A stretch of 64,000 bases of DNA from Trinickia diaoshuihuensis (GTDB taxonomy: Bacteria > Pseudomonadota > Gammaproteobacteria > Burkholderiales > Burkholderiaceae), in NCBI RefSeq assembly GCF_003390925.1, contig NZ_QUBS01000033.1, forward strand, positions 124,001 through 188,000, written 5' to 3'. Below the pieces are notes generated by a model, which saw only the letters and a list, made by a program, of their open reading frames with translations, made no database searches and was not told the origin of the DNA. A program made the translations under genes and the position numbers. Shown one piece after another: positions 38,530 through 48,122 of this stretch (position 1 is its first letter; each line of letters opens with the position of its first letter).

Positions 38530-40836
38530 TCAGCGGCCCGCGGCGCTCACGTCGGCCACGAGCAGGGCCGCCATATTGACGATGCGCCGCACCGTCGCCG
38601 ACTCGGTGAGGACATGCACGGGCTTGGCCGCGCCGAGCAAGATCGGCCCGATCGCGATATTGTTGCCCGCGGCGGTCTTCAGCAGGTTATAGGCGATGTT
38701 CGCCGCATCGATGTTCGGCAACACGAGCAGGTTCGCCTCGCCGTCCAGCGTCGATTCCGGCAGTACTTCGCGTCGCAGCGCCGGGTCGAGGGCAACGTCC
38801 CCGTGCATCTCGCCGTCCACTTGCAGATCGGGCGCGCGCTCGCGGATCAGTTCGAGCGTATCGCGCATCTTCTGCGCGGAGGGCGCATTGCTCGTCCCGA
38901 AATTCGAATGCGAAACAAGCGCGATCTTCGGTTCGATACCGAAGCGGCGCACCTCTTCGGCCGCCATGATCGTGATTTCGGCCAACTCCGCCGGCGTCGG
39001 ATCGACGTTCACGTGCGTATCGACGAGGAAGATCTGACGGCCCGGCAGCACGAGGCCGTTCATCGCGCCGAACACGGTGCAGCCCTCGCGTTTGCCGATG
39101 ACTTGATTGATGAAGTGCAGGTGACGATGCGGTGTGGAGATCGTGCCGCAAATCATGCCGTCGGCTTCGCCCTTCTTGACGAGCATCGAACCAATCAGCG
39201 TCGTGCGGCGGCGCATCTCGACCTTCGCCAATTGTTGGCTGATGCCCTTGCGGCACATCATCTTGTAGTAGGTCTGCCAGAAGTCGCGATAGCGCTCGTC
39301 GTGCTCGGTATTGACGACCGTGAAATCGACACCCGGCGTGAGCCGCAAGCCGTAGCGCTCGATGCGGTGCTCGATGACCGCGGGCCGGCCGATCAAGATC
39401 GGCGTGGCGAGCTTTTCGTCGACGACGATTTGCACGGCGCGCAGCACGCGCTCTTCCTCGCCCTCGGCGAACACGATGCGCTTCTTGCCGGGCTCGACGC
39501 TGCGCGCCTGCTGGAAGATCGGCTTCATCGTCGTACCGCTGTGGTAGACGAACTGTTGCAGATGCTGCTTGTAGGCGTCCATATCCTCGATCGGACGCGT
39601 CGCGACGCCGGAATCCATCGCAGCCTGCGCCACGGCCGGCGCGATCTTCACGATGAGACGCGGATCGAACGGCTTCGGAATCAAGTACTCCGGTCCGAAC
39701 GAGAGGTCCTGAATGCCATATGCCGTCGCGACGATGTCGCTTTGTTCCTGCCGCGCGAGCTCGGCGATCGCGTTGACGGCGGCGATTTCCATCTCGCGCG
39801 TCACCGTCGTCGCGCCGGCATCGAGCGCGCCGCGGAAGATGAACGGGAAGCACAGGACGTTGTTGACCTGGTTCGGGTAATCGGTGCGGCCCGTCGCGAG
39901 CACGGCGTCGGGTCGCACTTCCAACGCGAGTTCCGGCAGGATTTCCGGCGTCGGATTGGCCAGCGCGAGGATCAGCGGCTTGGCGGCCATCGTCTTGACC
40001 ATCTCGGGCTTGAGCACGCCGCCGGCCGACAGACCGAGGAAAATGTCGGCGCCTTCGATGACCTCGGCCAGCGTGCGCGCCGTCGTCTCGCGCGCGAAAC
40101 GTTCCTTATCCGGGTCCATCAGTTCGGTACGGCCCTTGTAGACCACACCGGCCAAATCCGTCACCAGGATGTTCTCGATCGGCAGCCCGAGATCGACGAG
40201 CAAGTCCAAACACGCGAGGGCGGCGGCGCCGGCGCCGGAAGCAACGAGCTTGACCTTCGAGATGTCCTTGCCGACCACCTTCAAGCCGTTCGTGACGGCG
40301 GCCGCCACGACGATGGCCGTGCCGTGCTGGTCGTCGTGGAAAACGGGGATCTTCATCCGTTTGCGGCACTCGCGCTCCACGATGAAGCAATCGGGTGCCT
40401 TGATGTCTTCCAAGTTGATGCCGCCGAACGTCGGTTCGAGCGCGGCGATCACATCGACGAGCTTATGCGGATCGGATTCGTTCAGCTCGATATCGAAAAC
40501 GTCGATCCCGGCGAACTTCTTGAACAGCACGGCCTTGCCTTCCATGACGGGCTTCGAGGCGAGCGGGCCGATATTGCCGAGACCGAGCACCGCCGTGCCG
40601 TTCGTGACGACGCCGACCAGGTTGCTGCGCGCCGTGAAGCGCGCCGCGTTCAGCGGATTCTCGACGATTTCCTCGCAAGCGAACGCGACCCCGGGCGAAT
40701 ACGCTAGCGCGAGATCGCGCTGGTTGATCATCTGTTTCGTCGGCGCAATGGCGATCTTGCCGGGCGACGGAAATTCGTGATAATCGAGCGCGGCTTCGCG
40801 CAGCTTCGCCTTGGCGGCAGCGGGATTCGTAGACAT
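38530..40836 (-). CDS. maeB: NADP-dependent malic enzyme with phosphotransacetylase domain
   Basis: Decarboxylates malate to pyruvate making NADPH. The 768-residue protein has the malic enzyme part (about 1-430), with YSPGVAFACEEI, and NAD(P)-binding VASGAGAAALACLDLL, then a C-terminal phosphotransacetylase-like domain (about 440-768), typical of the large MaeB form. ATG 40836 is preferred; a longer open frame upstream has no family likeness. It is divergent from thiL. Confidence 0.96.
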   Translation of the reverse strand: MSTNPAAAKAKLREAALDYHEFPSPGKIAIAPTKQMINQRDLALAYSPGVAFACEEIVENPLNAARFTARSNLVGVVTNGTAVLGLGNIGPLASKPVMEGKAVLFKKFAGIDVFDIELNESDPHKLVDVIAALEPTFGGINLEDIKAPDCFIVERECRKRMKIPVFHDDQHGTAIVVAAAVTNGLKVVGKDISKVKLVASGAGAAALACLDLLVDLGLPIENILVTDLAGVVYKGRTELMDPDKERFARETTARTLAEVIEGADIFLGLSAGGVLKPEMVKTMAAKPLILALANPTPEILPELALEVRPDAVLATGRTDYPNQVNNVLCFPFIFRGALDAGATTVTREMEIAAVNAIAELARQEQSDIVATAYGIQDLSFGPEYLIPKPFDPRLIVKIAPAVAQAAMDSGVATRPIEDMDAYKQHLQQFVYHSGTTMKPIFQQARSVEPGKKRIVFAEGEEERVLRAVQIVVDEKLATPILIGRPAVIEHRIERYGLRLTPGVDFTVVNTEHDERYRDFWQTYYKMMCRKGISQQLAKVEMRRRTTLIGSMLVKKGEADGMICGTISTPHRHLHFINQVIGKREGCTVFGAMNGLVLPGRQIFLVDTHVNVDPTPAELAEITIMAAEEVRRFGIEPKIALVSHSNFGTSNAPSAQKMRDTLELIRERAPDLQVDGEMHGDVALDPALRREVLPESTLDGEANLLVLPNIDAANIAYNLLKTAAGNNIAIGPILLGAAKPVHVLTESATVRRIVNMAALLVADVSAAGR

Positions 40837-41008
40837 GAGGTTCGTGAGTCCAGTCTGAGGGTGTGTTACGCGGATTAGAATGAGTGTTCGACGCATTGTA
40901 GCGCCATTCGTCCCCCCTCCCGACCGCCTTGTCCGTCCGGCCGGGTCTGCCGGGCGTGTCGGCGCGGCCTTGCCGCTGCAACCGATCACCTTCCGACCGC
41001 ACCTTTCT

Positions 41009-42010
41009 ATGCCCTTATCCGAGTTCGCGCTGATCGAACGTTTTTTTGCGCGGCGCGCGCGTTCGAGCCCCACCGTCGCCGCGCTGGGCATTGGCGACGA
41101 CTGCGCCTTGATCGCCCCCGATGCCGGGCAAATGCTGGCCGTTTCGACGGACATGCTCGTCGAAGGCCGCCATTTCATGCCCGATGTCGATCCACGCGCG
41201 CTGGGCCACAAGACGCTGGCCGTGAACTTATCGGATCTCGCCGCGATGGGTGCGAAGCCGCGTGCCTTCACGCTCTCGCTCGCGCTCGAAACGCCGCGCG
41301 AGGCATGGCTCGAAGCCTTCGCCGACGGTCTGTTCGCCCTCGCGGACCGTCACGGCTGCGCGTTGATCGGCGGCGATACGACGCGTGGCCCCTTGAACTT
41401 GTGCGTGACCATCTTCGGCGACGTCCCCGCGCACGCGGCGCTGCGCCGCGACGGCGCCAAGGATGGCGACGATATCTGGGTGTCGGGCACGCTCGGCGAC
41501 GCGCGCGCGGGCCTGGGCGTTTTGCGCGGCGAATGGCCGGCGGGGGTATTCGACGCGAACGACGAAGCCTCGCTGCGTCATGCTCTCGAGCAGCCCGAGC
41601 CGCGCATCGCGCTCGGCCTCGCGTTACGCGGCCTCGCGCATTCGGCGCTCGATGTTTCCGACGGCCTGGCCGGAGACTTGCGCCACATCCTCGAGCGCTC
41701 GCGCGTGCACGCCTCGATCGACGTCGACGCCATTCCGCGTTCGGGCACGCTGCGCAAGCTGCCGCTCGACGCCCAGCGGCGCTGCGCGCTTGCAGGCGGC
41801 GACGACTACGAGCTGCTTTTCACGGCCCCGGCTCACGCGCGCGAGGCCATTGCCGACGCGGGCGGACGCGCGAACGTGGCCGTCACGAGGATCGGTACAA
41901 TAAGCGCCCTGCGTCATGCGGCCGACGAGCCGGCGATCGCATGGCACGACGGCGCGAATGCGCCGCTTTCCTTGACGCTGCACGGCTTCGACCATTTCGA
42001 TGCAACCTGA
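41009..42010 (+). CDS. thiL: Thiamine-monophosphate kinase
   Basis: Phosphorylates thiamine monophosphate to thiamine pyrophosphate. The 333-residue protein shows the N-terminal SEFALIERFF, metal-binding GIGDDCALI, VEGRHF, AVNLSDLAAMGA and IGGDTTRG of the PurM-like family. The start ATG 41009 removes an unlikely 43-codon extension. Its 3' end overlaps pgpA by 11 bases, so the two are translationally linked. Confidence 0.96.
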   Translation: MPLSEFALIERFFARRARSSPTVAALGIGDDCALIAPDAGQMLAVSTDMLVEGRHFMPDVDPRALGHKTLAVNLSDLAAMGAKPRAFTLSLALETPREAWLEAFADGLFALADRHGCALIGGDTTRGPLNLCVTIFGDVPAHAALRRDGAKDGDDIWVSGTLGDARAGLGVLRGEWPAGVFDANDEASLRHALEQPEPRIALGLALRGLAHSALDVSDGLAGDLRHILERSRVHASIDVDAIPRSGTLRKLPLDAQRRCALAGGDDYELLFTAPAHAREAIADAGGRANVAVTRIGTISALRHAADEPAIAWHDGANAPLSLTLHGFDHFDAT

Positions 42011-42545
42011 TCCTTCGTTAGGCGGCGGTGCGCCGCCCGCCGCAGTCGACGCGCCGCGCGTGAAGCGCCGCGCAAGCGCTCGCTTCATGCTGTCGCACCC
42101 GCTCCATTGGTTCTCGCTCGGGTTCGGCAGCGGCCTTTCCCCGATCATGCCGGGCACCGTCGGCACGCTATTCGCGTGGGCCTCGTTTGCCGCCCTCAAC
42201 GGCCGCCTGACCGTCATCGAATGGGCCGCGCTGATCGTTGTCGGGTTCATCGCCGGTATCTATATGACGGGCTTCACGGCGCGCAAGCTCGGCACCGACG
42301 ATCCCTCCCCCGTCGTCTGGGATGAGATCGTCGCGTTCTGGCTCGTGCTCGTCTTCGTCACGCCCGAAACGTTCGCGGGCCAACTCGGCGCATTTGTCGT
42401 GTTCCGCTTCTTCGACATGGTCAAGCCGCCGCCGATCCGCTACTTCGACCGCCGCGTCAAAGGCGGCTTCGGCATCATGCTCGACGACCTGGTCGCGGCT
42501 TTCTTCTCGCTGCTCGTCATTGCGCTTTGGCGCATGACAATCTGA
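42000..42545 (+). CDS. pgpA: Phosphatidylglycerophosphatase A
   Basis: Inner-membrane phosphatase making phosphatidylglycerol from its phosphate. The 181-residue protein has about four membrane segments and the family pattern GFGSGLSPIMPGTVGTL, DDPSPVVWDEIVAFW and FRFFDMVKPPPI, with KGGFGIMLDDLVA. The thiL-pgpA order is common in proteobacteria. It overlaps thiL and is followed by pncC after 53 bases. Confidence 0.95.
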   Translation: MQPDPSLGGGAPPAAVDAPRVKRRASARFMLSHPLHWFSLGFGSGLSPIMPGTVGTLFAWASFAALNGRLTVIEWAALIVVGFIAGIYMTGFTARKLGTDDPSPVVWDEIVAFWLVLVFVTPETFAGQLGAFVVFRFFDMVKPPPIRYFDRRVKGGFGIMLDDLVAAFFSLLVIALWRMTI

Positions 42546-42598
42546 CCCCCGGGGCCCGCCCGGCGCCACGCAACCGTTGCCCAGCCGAGATCAACGCA

Positions 42599-43099
42599 AT
42601 GCCAACCGATTCCGTCGTTCATCAACTCGCCGTGCGCGCCGGCAACAAGCTGCGCGAGATGCATCTGCTTCTTGCCACCGCGGAGTCGTGCACGGGCGGC
42701 ATGGTCGCCGCGGCCGTCACCGATATTTCGGGCAGCAGCGGATGGTTCGAGCGCGGCTTCGTCACGTACTCGAATCAAGCGAAAACGGAAATGATCGGCG
42801 TGCCGGCCGAGTTGATCGACAAACACGGCGCCGTCAGCGAGAACGTCGCGCGGGCGATGGCCGAAGGCGCGCTGCGCAACAGCCGCGCCCAGGTGTCGCT
42901 CGCCATTACGGGCGTGGCGGGTCCCGGCGGCGGGACGGAAACCAAGCCGGTCGGCATGGTCTGCTTCGCTTGGAGCAATCGCCTCGAAACGTCGGCGGAA
43001 ACGCTCGTGTTCAAGGGCGATCGCGAACAGATTCGCGTGCAAGCCGCCGCGCACGCGCTGCGCGGCTTGCTCAAACATATCGACGAGAACGAGCGCTAG
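42599..43099 (+). CDS. pncC: Nicotinamide-nucleotide amidase (CinA C-terminal family)
   Basis: Deamidates nicotinamide mononucleotide to nicotinate mononucleotide in pyridine-nucleotide recycling. The 166-residue protein is the stand-alone CinA C-terminal domain, with LATAESCTGGMVAAAVTDI, the catalytic serine in ESCTGG, and GVAGPGGGTETKPVG. An N-terminal CinA domain is absent, as in E. coli PncC (YgaD). It follows thiL-pgpA and may be cotranscribed. Confidence 0.93.
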   Translation: MPTDSVVHQLAVRAGNKLREMHLLLATAESCTGGMVAAAVTDISGSSGWFERGFVTYSNQAKTEMIGVPAELIDKHGAVSENVARAMAEGALRNSRAQVSLAITGVAGPGGGTETKPVGMVCFAWSNRLETSAETLVFKGDREQIRVQAAAHALRGLLKHIDENER

Positions 43100-43173
43100 C
43101 GTAAGGGGTAGCGTTAAGGCGCGGCGCCGGCCGTTCGCCGGTATGGGCTATGACGGGGTAAGGGCTATGACGC

Positions 43174-43998
43174 TCAACGATAGCCGTTGATCTTATCGCG
43201 CGTTTCTTGGGCGATGCGCGCCGCCTCGCGCGCGAAGTTTCCGTCCTTGCCCGCATACAGAATCGCGCGCGACGAGTTGATCATCATCCCCGTGCCGGCC
43301 GCCGTGCGCCCGGCGCGCACGGTCGCTTCGACGTCGCCGCCCTGCGCGCCGATGCCTGGAATCAAGAGCGGCATGTCACCGACGATGCCGCGCACCACCT
43401 CGATCTCTTTCGGAAACGTCGCCCCGACGACCAAGCCCAGTTGGCCGCTCGCGTTCCATTTCTCGGCCGCGAGCGACGCCACGACCTGATAGAGCGGCCG
43501 CCCGCCCGTTTCGAGAAATTGCAGATCGGAGCCGCCCGGGTTAGACGTGCGGCACAGCACGATCACGCCCTTGCCTTCGTGCGCCAGGTACGGCTCGATC
43601 GAGTCGAAACCCATGTACGGATTGACGGTCACCGCATCGGCGCGGTAGCGCTCGAACGCCTCGCGCGCGTATTGCTCGGCTGTGCTGCCGATGTCGCCGC
43701 GCTTGGCATCCAAAATCACCGGCAAACCCGGGTGATTGTCGTGGACGTGCGCGATCAACGCTTCGAGTTGGTCCTCGGCGCGATGCGCGGCGAAGTAGGC
43801 GATCTGCGGTTTGAACGCGCTGGCGAAGGGCGCGGTCGCATCGACGATGTCGCGGCAAAATTCGAAAATCTTGTCGGCGCGGTTGGCGAGGCCGGCGGGA
43901 AAGCGCGACGGTTCGGGATCGAGACCGACGCACAGGAGCGAGTTCGTGCGCTGCCAAGCATCGTGGAGCGAGCGAACGAACGAGTAGGAGCTGGACAT
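43174..43998 (-). CDS. pyrF: Orotidine 5'-phosphate decarboxylase, type 2
   Basis: Last step of UMP synthesis. The 274-residue length marks the type 2 subfamily; the signature [17 protein letters not shown] holds catalytic K99, and [13 protein letters not shown] opens the barrel. SD-like AGGAG sequence at 43986-43990 lies on the plus strand only, so the ribosome site is not obvious. It converges on pncC. Confidence 0.97.
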   Translation of the reverse strand: MSSSYSFVRSLHDAWQRTNSLLCVGLDPEPSRFPAGLANRADKIFEFCRDIVDATAPFASAFKPQIAYFAAHRAEDQLEALIAHVHDNHPGLPVILDAKRGDIGSTAEQYAREAFERYRADAVTVNPYMGFDSIEPYLAHEGKGVIVLCRTSNPGGSDLQFLETGGRPLYQVVASLAAEKWNASGQLGLVVGATFPKEIEVVRGIVGDMPLLIPGIGAQGGDVEATVRAGRTAAGTGMMINSSRAILYAGKDGNFAREAARIAQETRDKINGYR

Positions 43999-44087
43999 AA
44001 CGAAGACGGCGCGCGCGCCGATGGCGGAAAAGGTGCATATTTTAACCGTTCGCCGTCGCGCCTCGCCGCGCCGCCGCCGTGTGTCCG

Positions 44088-45164
44088 CTATCGCCCCACG
44101 GGCTCGACCGTAAAGCGGAACGCGCGCGTCAAGCGCTCGCCCGGCGCCAAGACGGTCATGCCATGCTCACTGGCGCCGCCCGGCAAATTGACCGCGTTGA
44201 TCGGATGATCGACGGGCTCGAAGCAAAAGAAATCTTCGCCGGGCGGCGTGTAGAGCACGTAATAGTCGGCGTCCGCCTCGATCGTGAGCGACAGCCGCCT
44301 GCGCGGCCATACGACCGATGCTCGCCCGCTCCACTGCGTGAAGGCGTGGTTCACGAGCGCGCCGGGCAGTGGATAGGCCACGCCGAACACCCAGGCGGCC
44401 GGGGCCGGCACGTGACGCTGGGGCAACCAGTCGTCGCCGGACAACCACAAGCCGCTCGCCGCGGCCGCGAGGCGCGTGTCGTCGTCGCGTGCGAGGAACG
44501 GATGCAGCCCGAGCCCGAACGGCAACGCCTCGCGCCCGGCATTCTCGACGGCGAGCGTGACGGTTAGCGCCGGCCCATCGAGCGCATAACGCAGCGTCGC
44601 CCGGTAGGCATGCGGCTTAGCTCGTTCGCGCTCGAGCACGAGGGTGGCATGGTGCTCGCCGCGGTCGGCGACGCGCCATGCGCGCAGCCAGCCGTCGCCG
44701 TGGATCGGCAAGCGCTCATCCGCTCGATTGCGAGGGACCGCCACCTCACGCCCCTCGAATTGAAAACGCGCGCCGCCGATGCGATTCGAAAACGGTACGA
44801 GCGGATAGCAGGCAAGCCCGTTCGGGTCTGTCTCGTCTTGCGCCGGCTGCCCCGAATCGCACCCCCGAAAAATGGGCGTCGGCGCACGACCGTCGCCATG
44901 CCAATCGAATCGCGTCATCCCGCCGCCGCGCGATGGCGCGAGATCGACGCGCAGATGTTCGTTGGCCAGCGTCAATTCGGCGCCTCTAGCCTCATCGCCC
45001 GCTGAGCGCGCAATCGCCGACGTTCCCGGCCCGGGGCGGACCGGCTGCACGATCGCGGCCAGCTTCGCACTGCGCGTTTGCGCTCGCTTGTTGCCCGCAT
45101 CGGTGCGGGAGCGGCGAGTCTCGGACGCGCGCGCGGCGCTGAGATCGGTATGGGCTGCGCTCAT
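44088..45164 (-). CDS. Aldose 1-epimerase (mutarotase-like)
   Basis: Interconverts alpha and beta sugar anomers. The 358-residue protein has an unusual Ala/Arg-rich N-terminal stretch of about 55 residues, then the galactose-mutarotase fold: [40 protein letters not shown] (catalytic His) and [14 protein letters not shown] six bases before ATG 45164 supports the start; a later start would remove the odd leader. It is the last gene of the sugar operon, where anomer supply for the C1 dehydrogenase fits. Confidence 0.85.
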   Translation of the reverse strand: MSAAHTDLSAARASETRRSRTDAGNKRAQTRSAKLAAIVQPVRPGPGTSAIARSAGDEARGAELTLANEHLRVDLAPSRGGGMTRFDWHGDGRAPTPIFRGCDSGQPAQDETDPNGLACYPLVPFSNRIGGARFQFEGREVAVPRNRADERLPIHGDGWLRAWRVADRGEHHATLVLERERAKPHAYRATLRYALDGPALTVTLAVENAGREALPFGLGLHPFLARDDDTRLAAAASGLWLSGDDWLPQRHVPAPAAWVFGVAYPLPGALVNHAFTQWSGRASVVWPRRRLSLTIEADADYYVLYTPPGEDFFCFEPVDHPINAVNLPGGASEHGMTVLAPGERLTRAFRFTVEPVGR

Positions 45165-45277
45165 GATCGGCTCCGTCGAGAGGCGCCCGGCCATGACGGC
45201 CAGGCAATATGCGAAGGCGTGTCGTTGCCGCCTTTGACCCCTGGGGATGCGTTCGGTTTAACCCGGCGCGCCAGGGT

Positions 45278-46174
45278 TTACCGCCACCGGCCCTGAAACA
45301 GCGGCTCGGGCAAGCCGCGCCGGCTACTCGACGCGACGAAGATGCCCCCGGCCTCTGGTTGCGTCGCGAGCGCCGCCGCATCGAGTTCGACACGGGCCGT
45401 GGTGAGATAAAGCGTGCTCAGGTGCGGTCCCCCAAGGGCCACGCAACTGGGCTGGCTCACCGGCACGACGACGCGTTCGGTTTCGACGCCGTCGGGGCCG
45501 TAACGCACGACGCGGCTACCGCCCCATTGCGCGTTCCACAAGCCTCCCTCGGCATCGACGGTCGAGCCGTCGGGCACGCCCTCCGGATCGGTCAGCCGCG
45601 CGAAGAGGCGAATGTGACCGACCGTCCCGTCGGCCCCGTAGTCGCAAGCGAGGATCTCGCGCGAGGGCGAGTCGCAAAAGTACATCGTCGCGCCGTCGGG
45701 GCTGAAGCCGATGCTGTTCGAGATGGCGGGCGTCGGCAAGGGCAGCCGCTCGAGCGACAAATCGTGGCCGAGCCGGTAAAAGCCCCCTGCCACTTCCGTA
45801 TCGGGCCCTTCGTATTTGGTGCCGAAGACGAAACGCCCCTGACGGTCGCACCGGCCGTCGTTCAATCGCGTGGGAAGGCCGGACTCGACGTCCACGATCG
45901 GGCGAATCTCGAGCGTCGTCAGATCGAAGAATGCGAGATGGGTCGCGAGGCCGAGCAGCAGGTGGTTCGGGTCGGCGCACAGCGCGAAGGTCGCCAGCCG
46001 TTCGGGCATCGGCCAGCTCGCGTGCTCGTCCGTAGCCGGATCGAAGCGATGCAAGCGCGCGCCTTCGATGTCGGTCCAGTAAAAGCGCCCGGTGCGCGCG
46101 CACCAGGTCGCCCCCTCGCCCAACGCGCAGCGCGCGGGCACCGCGAGCGTCGCGCGGCCACCCTCGGCGTTCAT
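45278..46174 (-). CDS. SMP-30/gluconolactonase family sugar lactonase
   Basis: Opens the aldonolactone made by the neighbouring dehydrogenase. A 298-residue six-bladed propeller: LGEGATWCARTGRFYWTDIEG (metal-binding Glu), RLNDGRCDRQGRFVFGT, SNSIGFSPDGATMYFCDS and VPDGSTVDAEGGLWNAQWGG (metal ligand Asp). Its start overlaps the SDR stop as ATGA; a second ATG six bases earlier is possible. Likely substrates are L-arabinono-, D-galactono- or D-xylonolactone. Confidence 0.88.
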   Translation of the reverse strand: MNAEGGRATLAVPARCALGEGATWCARTGRFYWTDIEGARLHRFDPATDEHASWPMPERLATFALCADPNHLLLGLATHLAFFDLTTLEIRPIVDVESGLPTRLNDGRCDRQGRFVFGTKYEGPDTEVAGGFYRLGHDLSLERLPLPTPAISNSIGFSPDGATMYFCDSPSREILACDYGADGTVGHIRLFARLTDPEGVPDGSTVDAEGGLWNAQWGGSRVVRYGPDGVETERVVVPVSQPSCVALGGPHLSTLYLTTARVELDAAALATQPEAGGIFVASSSRRGLPEPLFQGRWR

Positions 46175-46959
46175 GCCCATCCCCCATCGACGATGAATTC
46201 CTGCGCCGTCACCATGCGGCTGTCGTCGGCCGCCAAGAACAGCGCCATGCGCGCCAAATCCTCTGGCATGAGTTCGCCGTCCAAGCACTGCCCTTCCTTC
46301 AGCGCGCGTTTGCCGGCCTCGTCGAGCCACAGCCTGCGCTGCTTCTCGGTCAGAACCCAGCCGGGCACGAGCGTATTGACGCGGATGCCGAACGGTCCCA
46401 AATCGCGCGCCAGTGCGTGCGTGAGCCCTTGAATCGCGGCCTTCGACGTCAAGTAAACGGGCATGCCCCCTTGCTTGAGCATCCAACTGATCGAGCCCAG
46501 GTTGATGATCGAGCCGCCGCCCGCGCGCTTCATGTCCTCGACCACGGCTTGCGCGGCGAAGAACTGGTGCCGCAGATTGACGGCGATGCCCGCGTCGAAC
46601 GAATCCGGCGTGACGTCGGCGAGTGCATGGCGGACGTCGTTGGCGGCGTTGTTGACTAGCACCGCGATCGGGCCGATGGCACTTTGCGCATCGGCGATCG
46701 CGCCGCGCAGCGCCTCGATGTCGGTCACGTCGCAGGCGAGAAAGAGCGGCTTCTCGCGCGCATCGCCGAGCGCATCGGCCAGCGCCTGACCCGCGCTCGT
46801 GTCGATATCGCAAAATGCCACGCGCGCGCCTTGCAGCGCGAAATGCTGGACGAACGAGGCGCCGATGCCGGTCGCGCCGCCCGTGATGAACACGGTTCGG
46901 CCGACGAGGCTCGGGTAGCGCGCGTAGGGGCCCAATTGCGGATGATCGGGAAGCGACAT
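46171..46959 (-). CDS. Short-chain sugar dehydrogenase, XylB/galactose dehydrogenase-like
   Basis: A 262-residue NAD(P)-dependent SDR. TGGATGIG (26-33) binds the cofactor and S156, Y169 and K173 form the catalytic set in NLGSISW and VYLTSK. The sequence resembles Caulobacter D-xylose 1-dehydrogenase. In this operon it should oxidise C1 of the imported sugar (arabinose, galactose or xylose). It is followed by the lactonase with a four-base overlap, and lies 66 bases after the permease gene. Confidence 0.86.
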   Translation of the reverse strand: MSLPDHPQLGPYARYPSLVGRTVFITGGATGIGASFVQHFALQGARVAFCDIDTSAGQALADALGDAREKPLFLACDVTDIEALRGAIADAQSAIGPIAVLVNNAANDVRHALADVTPDSFDAGIAVNLRHQFFAAQAVVEDMKRAGGGSIINLGSISWMLKQGGMPVYLTSKAAIQGLTHALARDLGPFGIRVNTLVPGWVLTEKQRRLWLDEAGKRALKEGQCLDGELMPEDLARMALFLAADDSRMVTAQEFIVDGGWA

Positions 46960-47025
46960 CGTAAATAGTCTCCGTTAGAGCGAAAGAGCGCCTTTCGTTG
47001 TGCGGGCTCGAAACGCCACCATCGT

Positions 47026-48042
47026 TCAATCGCGCGAGCCGCGATTCTTTAGCTGGTCGAGCAGCACGGCCGCGAGCAGGATCGCGCCGCGCACGAGATA
47101 TTGATAGAACGCGTCGATGTTCAGCAGGTTCATGACGTTCTCGACCGTGCCCATGATCAGCACGCCTATCACGACGCCCGAAATCGTCGCGCGGCCACCG
47201 AGCAGCGACACGCCGCCGAGCACGCAGGCGGAGATGACGTTCAGTTCGAAGCCTTCGGCGGCGTTCGGCTGCCCCGAGGTGATACGCGAAGCGAGAATCA
47301 CGCCGGCCAACGCCGTCACGGCGCCTTGCACCAGGAAGATCACGACGCGCGTGCGCTCGACGTTGATCCCGGCCAGCCGCGAGGCTTCCGGATTACCGCC
47401 GATCGCGAGCGTGTTGCGGCCATAGACGGTTTGGTTCAGCAAGACGCCGAACGCGATGAAGCACACGAGCGTGACCCAAATCGGCAGCGAGACGCCGAAG
47501 AGCGTCAGCCCGCCGAGCGCGATGAACGTATCCGACGATACGCCCACGGCCTGCCCATGCGAAACGATGAAACCGAGGCCGCGGACGATTTCCATCGTCG
47601 CCAGCGTCGTAATCAACGCGTTGATGCGCAGATAGGCGATGACGGCACCGTTCACCCAGCCGATCACCGACCCGGCGGCCACCGCCGCCACGATCGCGAG
47701 GAACGTGTTGTTCGTCGCATTGAGCACCATCGCGCACAGCACGCCCGCGAACGCCACCGTGGAGCCCACGGACAAATCGAAGTCGCGCGACGCAAGACAG
47801 AACATCATCGTGCACGCCACCATGCCGATCTGCGAAACCGACAGCGCGAGACCGAGCATGTTGTCGATCGAGAAGAAGTGATCGACGGTCAGCGACGTCG
47901 TCACGAACATGACGGCGAAAATCAAAATGAGGCTGTATTCGGTGACCTGCTGCCACCACTTTTGCCGATCGTTCGGCTGCGGGATCAACGCTTCGGCCGC
48001 GCGCTTGGCGCCTGCCTCGACGAGGTTTTCTCTTGCTTGCAT
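47026..48042 (-). CDS. Sugar ABC transporter permease, AraH-like
   Basis: A 338-residue inner-membrane protein with about nine hydrophobic segments, of the RbsC/AraH/XylH family. Typical are SRDFDLSVGSTVAFAGV, INALITTLATMEIVRGLGFI, and GVSLLGGRATISGVVIG. It makes the channel of the operon's importer. It lies 80 bases after the ATPase gene. Confidence 0.93.
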   Translation of the reverse strand: MQARENLVEAGAKRAAEALIPQPNDRQKWWQQVTEYSLILIFAVMFVTTSLTVDHFFSIDNMLGLALSVSQIGMVACTMMFCLASRDFDLSVGSTVAFAGVLCAMVLNATNNTFLAIVAAVAAGSVIGWVNGAVIAYLRINALITTLATMEIVRGLGFIVSHGQAVGVSSDTFIALGGLTLFGVSLPIWVTLVCFIAFGVLLNQTVYGRNTLAIGGNPEASRLAGINVERTRVVIFLVQGAVTALAGVILASRITSGQPNAAEGFELNVISACVLGGVSLLGGRATISGVVIGVLIMGTVENVMNLLNIDAFYQYLVRGAILLAAVLLDQLKNRGSRD

Positions 48043-48122
48043 GTCCTGACTCCTTCACCGTCGTTCGCGACGGGTTTTCGTTTCTTTGGTTCCGTGTCCG
48101 GCTCCGCGCGCTTTACACCGCT

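Noticed and set aside
38295-38579. Small plus-strand frame of 94 codons before maeB
   Set aside because: It runs through the palindrome and the terminator, has no ribosome site and no recognisable sequence.
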